DNA of 61,718 nucleotides from Curtobacterium sp. MCBA15_008 (GCF_001865065.1 NZ_MJGN01000023.1:155596-217313); one strand, 5' to 3'; counted from the first letter of the stretch, positions 35,501 through 43,414 are shown. The notes: a model not told the origin generated them from the sequence alone. Program-made: numbers and translations.

Positions 35501-35769
35501 TCTGCAAGCTGGACGCCGTCTACGAGATCGACGGCCGGGCCGAGGTCGTCGACTGGAAGACCGGCAAGGCGCCGAAGGGTGCCGACGACCTCGCGAAGCG
35601 GCAGCTGCAGCTCGCCCTGTACCGGGTGGCGTACGCGGAGTTCACCGGGCGGCCGATCGACGAGGTCGACGCGGTGTTCTACTTCGTGGCAGACGACCTC
35701 GAGGTCCGGCCCCGCGAACTCCTCGACCGCGCCGGTCTCGAGCAGGCCTGGCTCAACGCAATCGGCTGA
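32524..35769 (+). CDS. adnB: Helicase-nuclease subunit AdnB
   Basis: A 1081-aa partner of AdnA and the expected lead motor. Motifs are intact: Walker A VAGAGSGKTETMASR, motif II LLDEYQDTSVVQ, GDPHQSIYGFRGA, and C-terminal helicase motifs LTIHGSKGLEWDAV and LTYVALTRAKHDLL. The C-terminal nuclease has GTLFHQWVEQ, VVDWKTGKAP and QLQLALYR, with no cysteine cluster. GTG 32524 overlaps the adnA stop by 4 nt. A 42-bp palindrome of the GGAGGCGCG family lies 58 nt past the stop. Confidence 0.93.
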   Translation: MNEEQVIEPSAPAVASRPLRDADTIADALGRPRPTAQQRAVIESPLQPALVVAGAGSGKTETMASRVVWLLANGMVRPDGILGLTFTRKAAGELSVRINDRIRALEDVGLLDAGDAFEAPTVSTYNAFANSVFRENALLVGRDGESQVLTEPSAWQLARRVVVGARDDRLAGLDRDVDTVTAAVVALAGAVSEHLVEPERLRRFAIDFAGLLELPGSSRGTPYKAVTDAVAAIGALEPLVDLVEEFRRQKVDRGFVEFSDQIALALAAAESAPRVVTDLRQRYGVVLLDEYQDTSVVQTRFLARLFRGHPVMAVGDPHQSIYGFRGASAANLARFPRDFGEPERGERPVTFALSTSWRNPVDVLAGANAVVAPLSEASEVDVERLSPRPGADAGTVHAVFPETLPEEAAAVAQWFADRRAADPGGSLALLLRSRKDLAAFTGALGDRRVPYHVLGTGGLLQRPEIVDLVACLRVLHDPAAGNDLIRLLAGARWRIGAADIAALHALARWLFGRDHTQQRLDDDLTAAFRASVAAGEHGSIVDALDFVATAPDEHGALADISDVGRRRMRELGQQLASLRSRAAGDLVDFVTLVVQEMRLDIEVAAHEQGSGAFLDAFVDELAGFVTTDDRADLGAFLGWIDAAARRDDMGPRSEEPEAGTVQILTIHGSKGLEWDAVAVPRLVEGALPARPQEGSSGWIGFGRLPYEFRGDAEELPRLDWRGHDNQKDVTLAIDAYKEQVKARNEDEERRLTYVALTRAKHDLLVSGSFWAGGVRPTEPSRYLRDLVEAGVVDGAAIPDTTEHEENPLGDAGATQSWPHVPFGHRAARVVAAADRVRNANPGAAGRFAADIDLLLAERAANRSARHRVVVPHRVPASGFKDYLAEPDAVAERLRRPMPERPYRATRLGTLFHQWVEQRARSGGSLETLDVWDGELDLDDDDVVDASTDAAVTDDDARRLADFQATFARSRWAGLTPIEVEREIHIPFLGHSVVCKLDAVYEIDGRAEVVDWKTGKAPKGADDLAKRQLQLALYRVAYAEFTGRPIDEVDAVFYFVADDLEVRPRELLDRAGLEQAWLNAIG

Positions 35770-35827
35770 GCGCGATCGGCTGGCCGCGATCGCCTGATAG
35801 CACGCGGGTGGGACGCGACCGGCTGCG

Positions 35828-35869
35828 GGCCTGGAGGCGCGTGGCGGGCCCGCACCGCGCCTCCAGGCC
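35828..35869. terminator. Palindromic terminator between adnB and the phosphotransferase gene
   Basis: A 14-bp perfect outer stem built on GGCCTGGAGGCGCG / CGCGCCTCCAGGCC, with a partly paired inner section (35828-35869). It lies in a convergent gap, so it can act both ways. Confidence 0.82.
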
Positions 35870-35922
35870 GGCAGACGGGTGCGTCTCGACCACCCGACGA
35901 TCACGACGGGCGGATGGTCCCG

Positions 35923-36921
35923 TCAGCCGTGCCGACGCTCGGTCGACGACAGCAGCTGCTCGACCTCGCCGATCTCCATCGTCTCCGGGGAGACGGACTG
36001 CAGCGGGGCGGCGCTGGGCGCGTGCACCGCGTCGACCAGCCGGTGCATCATCGCGACCGCGTCGTCGACGACCTCGGTGCTCTTCGCCTGGACGCCGTGC
36101 AGCAGCCACTGCGCGGTCTCGAGCTCGTGGTGCACCCGTGCGCGCTGCGCGAGCTGACGGTCACGGCCGCCGCCGTTGGCCTCGTAGGCGCTGAGGACCG
36201 TGTCGAACGCGTCCTTCCGGCCGGCGAGCACCCAGGCGAGGTCCTTCGCCGGGTCGCCGAGCCGCAGCTCGCCCCAGTCGATGACCGCGGACACCGCATC
36301 GCCCTCGACCAGGATCGTCTCGGTGCCGAGCGAACCGTGCACGACGGTCGGCGTGAACTGCCAGAGCTGCTGGTCGCGGGCGGCACCCTCCCAGCGCTCC
36401 TTGAGCGCGGCAGGCACGAGCTTCGTGGCGACAGCACGGTCCATCACGGAGACGGCGGAGCGCAGCACCTCGAAGGGCGTGAGCGACGGCAGCCCGGCGT
36501 CGGTGACGAAGCTCGTCGGCAGCTGGTGGATCGCGGCGATCGCCCGGCCGACGCTCGTGGCGAGCTCGGGGCGCTCGACGAGGGTCCCGAGGGTCGGGTG
36601 CGAGCCCGGCAGGTAGGTGGTGACGATGGCGCGGGTCGAACCGATCGGCGCCTGGCCGCGGTACTCGGCCACGTCGAACGGGAGGCGCGTGCGGATCCCG
36701 GCGCTCAGCGCGCGGATCGCGACGAGGTCGGCCGACTGCCGGGCCTCGGCCCGCTGGTTGCGTGGACGGCGGATCGCCGTCCAGGCACCGTCGGCGTCGC
36801 GGAGGACGGCCGATTCGTAGTCCCCGGACGCCGCCGAGCCGAGCGTGCGCGTGCCCGTGACGACGAGACCGGGGACGGCCGTGGTCGCCAACGCGGCTAG
36901 AGTGAACTGGGATCCCGCCAT
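35923..36921 (-). CDS. APH-fold phosphotransferase, probable pseudokinase
   Basis: A 332-aa protein with the aminoglycoside/macrolide phosphotransferase fold. The metal-binding DxD-like segment VIDWGELRLGDPAKDLAW is intact (Asp215, Asp223). The Brenner loop, normally HGDxxxxN, reads HGSLGTET: Ser197 replaces the catalytic Asp and Thr202 the Asn. The nucleotide Lys is also unclear (AIRRPRNQ). It may bind ATP or a ligand without phosphorylating it. ATG 36921 lies 7 nt from TACCCT (36929-36934 on the minus strand). It is divergent from nudC. Confidence 0.78.
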   Translation of the reverse strand: MAGSQFTLAALATTAVPGLVVTGTRTLGSAASGDYESAVLRDADGAWTAIRRPRNQRAEARQSADLVAIRALSAGIRTRLPFDVAEYRGQAPIGSTRAIVTTYLPGSHPTLGTLVERPELATSVGRAIAAIHQLPTSFVTDAGLPSLTPFEVLRSAVSVMDRAVATKLVPAALKERWEGAARDQQLWQFTPTVVHGSLGTETILVEGDAVSAVIDWGELRLGDPAKDLAWVLAGRKDAFDTVLSAYEANGGGRDRQLAQRARVHHELETAQWLLHGVQAKSTEVVDDAVAMMHRLVDAVHAPSAAPLQSVSPETMEIGEVEQLLSSTERRHG

Positions 36922-36928
36922 GCACCTC

Positions 36929-36934
36929 AGGGTA
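36929..36934 (-). promoter_or_regulatory. -10 box TACCCT of the phosphotransferase-like gene
   Basis: TACCCT on the minus strand ends 7 nt before the ATG at 36921. Confidence 0.45.
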
Positions 36935-37040
36935 GGTCCGCAGCCCGCGGTCGAGCGTGCGCCACGCTGGCCCCGCGTCGGCCGGAGCGGGCGGTGTCCC
37001 GCACTCGCCCGACCAGATCCGACCCGAGGAGCCCCCTGCC

Positions 37041-37976
37041 GTGACCGTCGAGTTCGCCAGCCGGCTGCCGCTCTCCCGAAACGAACTCGACCGGGACGGC
37101 GAGTTCCGCGCGACCGCCGACCTCGACCGGGTGCTGCGGGACGACCCTGAGACGCGGTTCCTGCCCGTGCGCGGGTCGGAGATGCTCCGGAACGCGGACG
37201 GCACGCTGCGGTTCGTCACGGCCGCCGAGGTCCCGGCGGACACCGTGACCCTCTACCTCGGCCGCGCGGTGTCCGACGCCCCGGACGCGCCCGCCGGCAC
37301 CCGCTTCGTGGCCGCCTTCGTCGACGCGGCGACCGCGACCGCGATCGAGCCGGACGACGACGCGTGGGAGAGCCTCCGGATGTTCGGCACCGAGCTGTCC
37401 GCGCGCGACCAGGGGCTGGCGGTCGAGGCGGTCGCCATGGCGAACTGGCACGCCGTCCACGGGTTCTCCCCGCGCACCGGTTCCCCCACCGACGTCGTCA
37501 CCGGCGGCTGGGTCCGCCGTGACCCCGAGGGCCACGAGCACTTCCCGCGCACCGACGCCGCGATCATCGTCGGCGTGACGGACGCCGACGACCGCATCCT
37601 GCTCGGCTCGAACGCCGCGTGGGACGCGAACCGGTACTCGCTGCTGGCGGGCTTCGTCGAGCCGGGGGAGTCCCTGGAGGACGCCGTCCGCCGCGAGGTC
37701 TTCGAGGAGTCCGGCGTCCACGTGGAGGAGCCCGAGTACCTGGGGTCGCAGCCGTGGCCGTTCCCGGCGTCGCTCATGGTCGGCTTCCGGGCCCGTGCGG
37801 TCGACGGCGACCCGACGACCGCGCGACCCGACGGCGTGGAGATCCTCGACGTCCGCTGGTTCTCGCGTCAGGACATCCGTGAGCGTGCCGGGGACACCCT
37901 GCTGCTGCCGGGCCGGACCTCGATCGCCCGCGCCATCATCGAGGAGTGGTACGGCGGGCCGCTGGACCTGCCGTGA
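37041..37976 (+). CDS. nudC: NudC-type NAD+ diphosphatase lacking the zinc-ribbon cysteines
   Basis: A 311-aa Nudix hydrolase predicted to cleave NADH/NAD+ to NMN(H) and AMP, and in other bacteria to remove NAD caps from RNA. The Nudix box GFVEPGESLEDAVRREVFEE SGV is intact, and the NudC signature SQPWPFPASLM follows. The zinc ribbon is not: the usual CPxCG...CPxC reads SPRTG...DPEG (Ser143, Thr146, Asp161, Gly164). The surrounding GGW and HFPRTD landmarks remain. GTG 37041 follows GAGGAG. It overlaps uvrD2 by 4 nt. Confidence 0.9.
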   Translation: MTVEFASRLPLSRNELDRDGEFRATADLDRVLRDDPETRFLPVRGSEMLRNADGTLRFVTAAEVPADTVTLYLGRAVSDAPDAPAGTRFVAAFVDAATATAIEPDDDAWESLRMFGTELSARDQGLAVEAVAMANWHAVHGFSPRTGSPTDVVTGGWVRRDPEGHEHFPRTDAAIIVGVTDADDRILLGSNAAWDANRYSLLAGFVEPGESLEDAVRREVFEESGVHVEEPEYLGSQPWPFPASLMVGFRARAVDGDPTTARPDGVEILDVRWFSRQDIRERAGDTLLLPGRTSIARAIIEEWYGGPLDLP

Positions 37977-39802
37977 TCGACCCCGCACGCGGCGGCGCCG
38001 CCGCCCGCGGTGCCGGCCCTGCCCGCGGTGACGGCGGCAGCGCTGCCGGTGCCCGCGCTGCCGGTGGTGGCGCTGCCGGTGACGTCCGCCCGCCGTCGCC
38101 GGACGAGCTCCTCGCCGCCCTCGACGCCGAGCAGCAGACCGTCGCACGGACCCTGCTCGGCCCCGTCGCCGTGCTCGCCGGCGCCGGCACCGGCAAGACC
38201 CGCGCGATCACCCACCGCATCGCGTACGGCGTCGCGACGGGGACCTACGCCCCGAACCACGTCCTCGCGCTGACCTTCACGACCCGCGCCGCCGGGGAAC
38301 TCCGCTCGCGGCTCCGCACGCTCGGCGCCGGCACCGTGCAGGCGCGCACCTTCCACGCCGCGGCGATGGCGCAGCTCAGCTACTTCTGGCCGGACACCGT
38401 CGGCGGCCACGCCCCGCGGATCGTCGAGTCGAAGGGCCGGATGATCGCGCACGCGGCCGACACGGTCGGGCTGCAGGTGGACACCCCGGTGCTGCGCGAC
38501 CTGGCCGGCGAGGTCGAGTGGCGCAAGGTGCAGATGCTCTCCTACGAGGAGTACGAGGCCGCGGCCGCCGAGCGCGTGATGCCGCGGGACACCCCGCCGC
38601 GACGGGTGCTCGACCTCATGCGCGCGTACGAGCAACTCAAGGACGACCGGCGGCAGATCGACTTCGAGGACGTCCTGCTCGCCACCCTCGGCATGGTCGA
38701 GTCGGAACCCCGCGTGGCCTCGTACGTCCGGCAGCAGTACCGGTTCTTCGTGGTCGACGAGTACCAGGACGTCTCGCCCGTGCAGCACGACCTGCTGCGC
38801 GCGTGGCTCGGCGGTCGCGACGACCTCTGCGTGGTCGGCGACGCCAGCCAGACCATCTACTCGTTCGCCGGGGCCTCGAGCCGCTACCTGCTCGGCTTCG
38901 GGTCGGAGTTCCCGCGTGGGTCGGTGGTGCGGCTCGAGCGGAACTACCGGTCCACCCCGGAGGTCGTGCACGCCGCGAACGCGCTCATGCGCGGACAGCC
39001 CGGTGCGCTCGACCTCGTCGCCCAGCACCCCGAGCCCGGACCCGAGCCCGTCGTGATCGCCTGCGCCCACGACGGCGAAGAGGCCCAGACGGTCGCCCGT
39101 CGGATCGCGGAGCTCGTCGGCGGCGGTGCGGCGTACGGTGACTGCGCCGTGCTCTACCGGCTCGGTGCCCAGTCGGCGGCGATCGAGTCGGCGCTCGGCC
39201 GCGCGGGCATCCCGTACCGGGTGCAGGGCGGCACGCGGTTCTTCGACCGTCCCGAGGTCAAGCTGGCGGTCCACCACATGCGTGGCGAGGCCGTCCGGCA
39301 GACCGACGACGAACTCACCCGGCGGGTCGGCCTCGTGCTGCAGGTCAGCGGATGGACCCCGACCCCGCCCGAGGGCACCGGCGCGGTGCGCGAGCAGTGG
39401 GAAGCGTTGCAGGCGATCATGGGCCTCGCCGAGGACGCACCGGCCGGCACGACGATGCAGCAGTTCACCCAGGACCTCGTCGACCGCGCCGCGACGCACC
39501 ACGAGCCCGAGCTCGACGCCGTCACGCTGGCCACGCTGCACTCGTCGAAGGGCCTGGAGTGGCCGAACGTCGTGGTGATCGGGGCGGCCGAGGGCCTGCT
39601 GCCGATCTCGTACGCCACGGCGGACACCGCGGTGGACGAGGAGCGCCGGCTGTTCTACGTCGGCCTGACCCGCGCCCGCCGCTCGCTGACGATCACGTGG
39701 TCGCGACTGGGTTCCACGCGTGGGGGCGCCCGGGCGGCGAGTCGGTTCCTGGCAGCGCTCGGCACGCACACCGCGGATGGGTCGGCACCGGCTGCAGGCT
39801 GA
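37973..39802 (+). CDS. uvrD2: ATP-dependent DNA helicase UvrD2 (short form)
   Basis: A 609-aa superfamily 1A helicase. Motifs are Walker A LAGAGTGKTRAITH, Ia TFTTRAAGEL, II VVDEYQDVSPVQ, III GDASQTIYSFAGA, V LHSSKGLEWPNV and VI LFYVGLTRARRSL. An Ala/Gly-rich N-terminal leader of ~40 residues precedes it. The mycobacterial protein, as I recall, is ~700 aa with a tetracysteine motif and HRDC domain; here the protein ends about 40 residues after motif VI, so both are absent. The GTG overlaps nudC (GTGA). The last 110 nt overlap the convergent next gene. Confidence 0.9.
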   Translation: MIDPARGGAAARGAGPARGDGGSAAGARAAGGGAAGDVRPPSPDELLAALDAEQQTVARTLLGPVAVLAGAGTGKTRAITHRIAYGVATGTYAPNHVLALTFTTRAAGELRSRLRTLGAGTVQARTFHAAAMAQLSYFWPDTVGGHAPRIVESKGRMIAHAADTVGLQVDTPVLRDLAGEVEWRKVQMLSYEEYEAAAAERVMPRDTPPRRVLDLMRAYEQLKDDRRQIDFEDVLLATLGMVESEPRVASYVRQQYRFFVVDEYQDVSPVQHDLLRAWLGGRDDLCVVGDASQTIYSFAGASSRYLLGFGSEFPRGSVVRLERNYRSTPEVVHAANALMRGQPGALDLVAQHPEPGPEPVVIACAHDGEEAQTVARRIAELVGGGAAYGDCAVLYRLGAQSAAIESALGRAGIPYRVQGGTRFFDRPEVKLAVHHMRGEAVRQTDDELTRRVGLVLQVSGWTPTPPEGTGAVREQWEALQAIMGLAEDAPAGTTMQQFTQDLVDRAATHHEPELDAVTLATLHSSKGLEWPNVVVIGAAEGLLPISYATADTAVDEERRLFYVGLTRARRSLTITWSRLGSTRGGARAASRFLAALGTHTADGSAPAAG

Positions 39803-40550
39803 CCGACAGGTCGTCGCGCGCGAACACCAGCTGCTCGGCCCGCGGTCGCTGTGTCGTGCGGGGGAGCCGCTCGACGAGCAGGCGGGTGGCCGCCGCTGCG
39901 ATCGCCGCGATCCGGTACGGCGAGAGCGGTGCCACCGGTCGGCCCCAGACCTGCGCGGCGATCGCCGGCCACGCGGGGTCGTCGTCGGCACGTGCGTACT
40001 CGACGCACTGCAGGCAGGGGCCCGCGCCGGGGACGACGAACGGGCCGACGCGGACCCGGCCGTCCCCGACGACGACCGACAGGTGCGGCACGCCCCGCCG
40101 CGTCCACGCCGCACGGAGCGCCGGGTCGACGACGTGGTCGGCGACGACGACGGCCAGCCGCGGTTCCTGTTCGGGCAGGACCACCGGGCCGCCGTGCGGA
40201 GCCCGGGTGCGGGCGACGGTCACGCCCTCGCCGGAGAGGAGCTCCGCCAGCGCGTCCGGCAACGCGCCGGTGCCGTGCACCTCGACACGGGCGAGGGGTT
40301 CCGGCAGCACGTCGACGACGGCCGGGGACGCTGCGCCGAGGATGCGGGCGGCGACCTCCGGCGGGCACCCGGTCGTCGCGGCGACACCGGACAGGGCATC
40401 ACGGCCGGTCTCACGGCGCAGCGCGCTCAGGAACCGTTCCTCACCGGTCGTCGGGACGGCCACGACGGCGCGCGGCGGGTCGACCCCGAGCTGGACGGTG
40501 GCCGGGTCGCGCCAGACGAACTCGAGCGTCGGATCGATGCGGATGCCCAT
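39693..40550 (-). CDS. ThiF/cyclodehydratase-domain-like zinc protein (TOMM/Ocin-ThiF-like)
   Basis: A 285-aa protein of the bacteriocin-cyclodehydratase-related group found across actinobacteria. Two cysteine pairs, CLQC (Cys179, Cys182) and CAC (Cys261, Cys263), would form the structural zinc site. VVVADHVVDPALRAAW and VGPFVVPGAGPCLQCVEYAR fit the E1-like C-terminal half. I see no YcaO partner or precursor peptide in the window. A role in peptide modification is not supported by context; it may be a housekeeping offshoot. The last 36 codons, including CAC, lie antisense to the uvrD2 3' end. Confidence 0.72.
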   Translation of the reverse strand: MGIRIDPTLEFVWRDPATVQLGVDPPRAVVAVPTTGEERFLSALRRETGRDALSGVAATTGCPPEVAARILGAASPAVVDVLPEPLARVEVHGTGALPDALAELLSGEGVTVARTRAPHGGPVVLPEQEPRLAVVVADHVVDPALRAAWTRRGVPHLSVVVGDGRVRVGPFVVPGAGPCLQCVEYARADDDPAWPAIAAQVWGRPVAPLSPYRIAAIAAAATRLLVERLPRTTQRPRAEQLVFARDDLSVSLQPVPTHPRCACRALPGTDSPPGRPHAWNPVATT

Positions 40551-40619
40551 GCCCCCACGCTGGCGGACCGAGCCGTCGCGTGGGGCGCCGGGCGCCGATC
40601 TGTGGAGAACCGGTGAGGA

Positions 40620-42011
40620 CTACCGGGACCCAGCGTCGCCGTCGTCGCCGGTCTCGTCGACGTGGCCGCTCTCGTCCTCGCGGGGACGGTCGCCGGTCGT
40701 GTCGTTGAGCAGGTCCTCGAGGGCCTTGTCGAACTCGTCGTCCTCGGCGGAGCGCCCGGGGTTCCGCAGCCGGAGCACGAAGGCCTCCGGAGCGTCGATG
40801 TCCTCGGACGTCGGGACGGCGTCGAAGTGCGACCAGAGCGCGTCGCGCTGCTCGGCGCCGAGCTCGTCGGTGAGGTGCTGCCACATCGCCGCTGCCTCGC
40901 GCAGACGACGGGGACGCAGCTCCAACCCGACGAGGGTGGCGAACGCGGACTCGGCCGGGCCGCCGGCCGCACGACGCCGGCGGACCATCTCCGCGATCGC
41001 GCCGGACTTCGGCAGGCGTGCGGTCGCCGCGGCGGTCACGGTGTCGACCCAGCCCTCGACGAGCGCGAGCATCGTCTCGAGGCGGGCGAGCGCTGCCTCT
41101 TGTTCGTCGGTGCGGGGTGGGATGAGCGCGCCGGAGGCGAGCGCGTCGCGGAGCTGCTCCTGGTTCGTGGGGTCGATCTCGGACGCGAGTTCCTCGACCC
41201 GGTCGAACGGGATGTGGATGCCCCGCGCGTAGTCGGTGATCGACGAGATGATGTGCAGCCGGAGCCAGCGCGCGGAGCGGAAGAGCCGGGCGTGCGCGAG
41301 TTCGCGGACCGCCAGGTAGATGCGGACCTCGTCCTCGGGGACGTCGAGGCCCTCGGCGAACTCGGCCACGTTCTGCGGCAGGAGTGCGGCGACCTGCTCG
41401 TCGAGGAGCGGCACGCCGACGTCGCCGCCGGACACGACCTCCTTCGAGAGCTGCCCGACGACCTGGCCGAGCTGGATCGCGAAGAGTGCGCCGCCGACGC
41501 CGCGCATCGCCTTCGACACGTCGCCCAGCATCGCCTTCAGCTGCTCCGGGGCGCGCTGCTCGATCGCCTCGGTCAGGGCGTTGGCGATGCTCAGGGCCAC
41601 CGGCTCGGCGATCTGCGCCCAGACCGGGGTGGTCGCCTTCGCCCACTGCTCGCGGGTGTACAGGCTCGGGGTCGCGGTGAGTTCGGCGACCGTGGTCGCC
41701 TCGTCCAGCCAGAGGGCGGCGACCTGGAAGGCCTGGTCGGAGGCCTGCGTCGTGGCCGGGTCGACGGGGTGCCCGCCGTCCCGTGCGATGGCGGTGGCGC
41801 GCTCGGCGGCCACGGAGAAGTCGATGCCGTCCCCGCCGGACTGCGCGGCACGCTGCAGCTGGCTCATGAGGTTCGCCACGAAGGCCGGGTCGTTCGGCAG
41901 GCCGGCGGCACCGGCGAGCTGCGACGGGTCGATCTGGCCCTCGCCGGACAGGAGCTTCCGGAGCATCTCCTGGAAGTCGTCGTCCGGCCCCGGCTGCGGT
42001 TCATCAGGCAT
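40620..42011 (-). CDS. Zincin-like metalloprotease family, DUF2342
   Basis: A 463-aa protein of the actinobacterial family annotated as zinc-dependent metalloprotease or F420-biosynthesis-associated. The putative metal helix is YLAVRELAHARLF, followed by RWLRLHIISSI; the classic HExxH is rearranged, as usual in the family. A Gln/Gly-rich N-terminus (residues 1-50) and an acidic C-terminal tail (DDEFDKALEDLLND...) flank the core. Function is not established. ATG 42011 has TAGCGT 7 nt upstream. It is divergent from ylbL. Confidence 0.8.
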   Translation of the reverse strand: MPDEPQPGPDDDFQEMLRKLLSGEGQIDPSQLAGAAGLPNDPAFVANLMSQLQRAAQSGGDGIDFSVAAERATAIARDGGHPVDPATTQASDQAFQVAALWLDEATTVAELTATPSLYTREQWAKATTPVWAQIAEPVALSIANALTEAIEQRAPEQLKAMLGDVSKAMRGVGGALFAIQLGQVVGQLSKEVVSGGDVGVPLLDEQVAALLPQNVAEFAEGLDVPEDEVRIYLAVRELAHARLFRSARWLRLHIISSITDYARGIHIPFDRVEELASEIDPTNQEQLRDALASGALIPPRTDEQEAALARLETMLALVEGWVDTVTAAATARLPKSGAIAEMVRRRRAAGGPAESAFATLVGLELRPRRLREAAAMWQHLTDELGAEQRDALWSHFDAVPTSEDIDAPEAFVLRLRNPGRSAEDDEFDKALEDLLNDTTGDRPREDESGHVDETGDDGDAGSR

Positions 42012-42017
42012 GACGAC

Positions 42018-42024
42018 TACGCTA
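42018..42024. promoter_or_regulatory. Overlapping divergent -10 elements, TACGCTA
   Basis: TAGCGT on the minus strand (42024-42019) is 7 nt from the DUF2342 ATG. The same bases shifted by one read TACGCT on the plus strand (42018-42023) and could start a transcript toward ylbL with a ~85-nt leader. Confidence 0.4.
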
Positions 42025-42116
42025 ATCGCTGCTCACGGGGCCGCACCTGGGACGCCCCCGTGGGAACGCCCGAACTGCTGCGCCGAGGGCGAACACCCCG
42101 CCCTGGAAGGACGTCC

Positions 42117-43226
42117 GTGACCCTCTTCGCCGCCGAGCCCCGCCGTCGTTCGCGCACCCGGACGGTCGGGTGGGCGTTCGTGATCGGTGCCGTGGTCCTC
42201 GGGTTGCTCGCGAGCATCCTGCCGAGCCCGTACCTCATCGAGGTTCCTGGCCCCGTGTACAACACCATCGGCACGCAGAAGCAGGGCACCGGCAAGGACG
42301 CGAAGGACGTCGAGCTCATCCAGGTCAGCGGACACCCGACCTACCCGACGGCAGGCGCCCTCGACATGCTCACGGTGGGGATCCAGGGCGACGCCACGAA
42401 CCGGCCGTCCTGGACGAGCGTGATCCGTGCCCTGTTCAGCCGCTCGCAGGCGGTCATCCCGGCCGAGGCGATCTACCCGACCGGCACGACGACGGACCAG
42501 GTGAACCAGCAGGACGCCGCCGACATGCAGCAGTCGCAGCAGTCCGCGGTCGCCGCGGCGCTCATCCAGCAGGGCTACGAGCTGCCGACCGACCTCGAGG
42601 TCGGGACCGTCCAGAAGGGCTCGGCGGCCGACGGGGTCATCGAGGAGGGCGACGTCATCCGGTCGTTCGACGGCACCTCCCTCACGACCAACGCCGACGC
42701 GACGACGCTGCGGGAACTCGTGGCGAAGCACGGCACCTCCGGGCCGGCCACCGTCGTCGTCGAGCGCGACGGCTCCGAGAAGACGGTCGAGCTCACCCCG
42801 CGCAGCGAGCAGGGCACCGCGCTCATCGGTGTCGGCGTGACCGAGCAGTACGACTTCCCCTTCACGGTCTCGATCAAGCTGCAGGACGTCGGCGGACCGT
42901 CCGCCGGCATGATGTTCGCGCTCGGGATCATCGACGAGATCACCCCCGGCAAGCTCAACGGCGGGAAGCACGTCGCCGGCACCGGCACGATCAGCGCCGA
43001 CGGCGAGGTCGGTGCGATCGGCGGCATCCGTCAGAAGCTGTACGGGGCCCGCGACGCCGGCGCGACCGTGTTCCTGGCACCCGCCGACAACTGCGGCGAG
43101 GTCGTCGGCCACGTGCCGGACGGACTCGACGTCTACAAGGTGTCCACCCTCGACCAGGCGGTCACCGACCTGCAGACGATCGCCTCCGGGAAGAGCACCG
43201 CGAAGCTCGCGCGCTGCACGTCGTAG
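42117..43226 (+). CDS. ylbL: YlbL-type PDZ/Lon-like membrane serine protease
   Basis: A 369-aa protein with one N-terminal membrane anchor (residues 18-37), a PDZ domain (~158-235) and a C-terminal Lon-type S16 protease domain. The catalytic Ser262 is in GGPSAGMMFALG and the Lys307 in GGIRQKLYGARDAGA. The proteolytic part should face outside. GTG 42117 follows GGAAGGA by 5 nt. Its neighbour UPF0182 is often paired with it in actinobacteria, suggesting linked envelope functions. Confidence 0.92.
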   Translation: MTLFAAEPRRRSRTRTVGWAFVIGAVVLGLLASILPSPYLIEVPGPVYNTIGTQKQGTGKDAKDVELIQVSGHPTYPTAGALDMLTVGIQGDATNRPSWTSVIRALFSRSQAVIPAEAIYPTGTTTDQVNQQDAADMQQSQQSAVAAALIQQGYELPTDLEVGTVQKGSAADGVIEEGDVIRSFDGTSLTTNADATTLRELVAKHGTSGPATVVVERDGSEKTVELTPRSEQGTALIGVGVTEQYDFPFTVSIKLQDVGGPSAGMMFALGIIDEITPGKLNGGKHVAGTGTISADGEVGAIGGIRQKLYGARDAGATVFLAPADNCGEVVGHVPDGLDVYKVSTLDQAVTDLQTIASGKSTAKLARCTS

Positions 43227-43414
43227 GGCCGGCCACGCGGTCCACGCGACGCGCGTGCGGGTCGCGATCCGTCCCTCCAGGCGGTCTGACGGGAGGCGCG
43301 GGTCGCCTTCCTGAGTCGCCGTACAGTTTCAGACGAGGTCGGGCCACATAGGATCGATGCACTGACGGCCCGCCGCGCCGGGCCCGCCGGTTCGACACGT
43401 CTGGAGCACATCAA
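43227..43414. promoter_or_regulatory. Intergenic region with a UPF0182 promoter
   Basis: TAGGAT at 43349-43354 is the best -10 candidate, giving a ~55-nt leader to the GTG at 43415 with GGAG (43403-43406). Degenerate GGAGGC-family pieces (CCCTCCAGGC and GGGAGGCGCG) lie at 43273-43300, after ylbL. Confidence 0.45.

Noticed and set aside
35923..36921. Antibiotic-resistance phosphotransferase
   Set aside because: The catalytic Asp and Asn of the family are missing, so resistance activity cannot be claimed.
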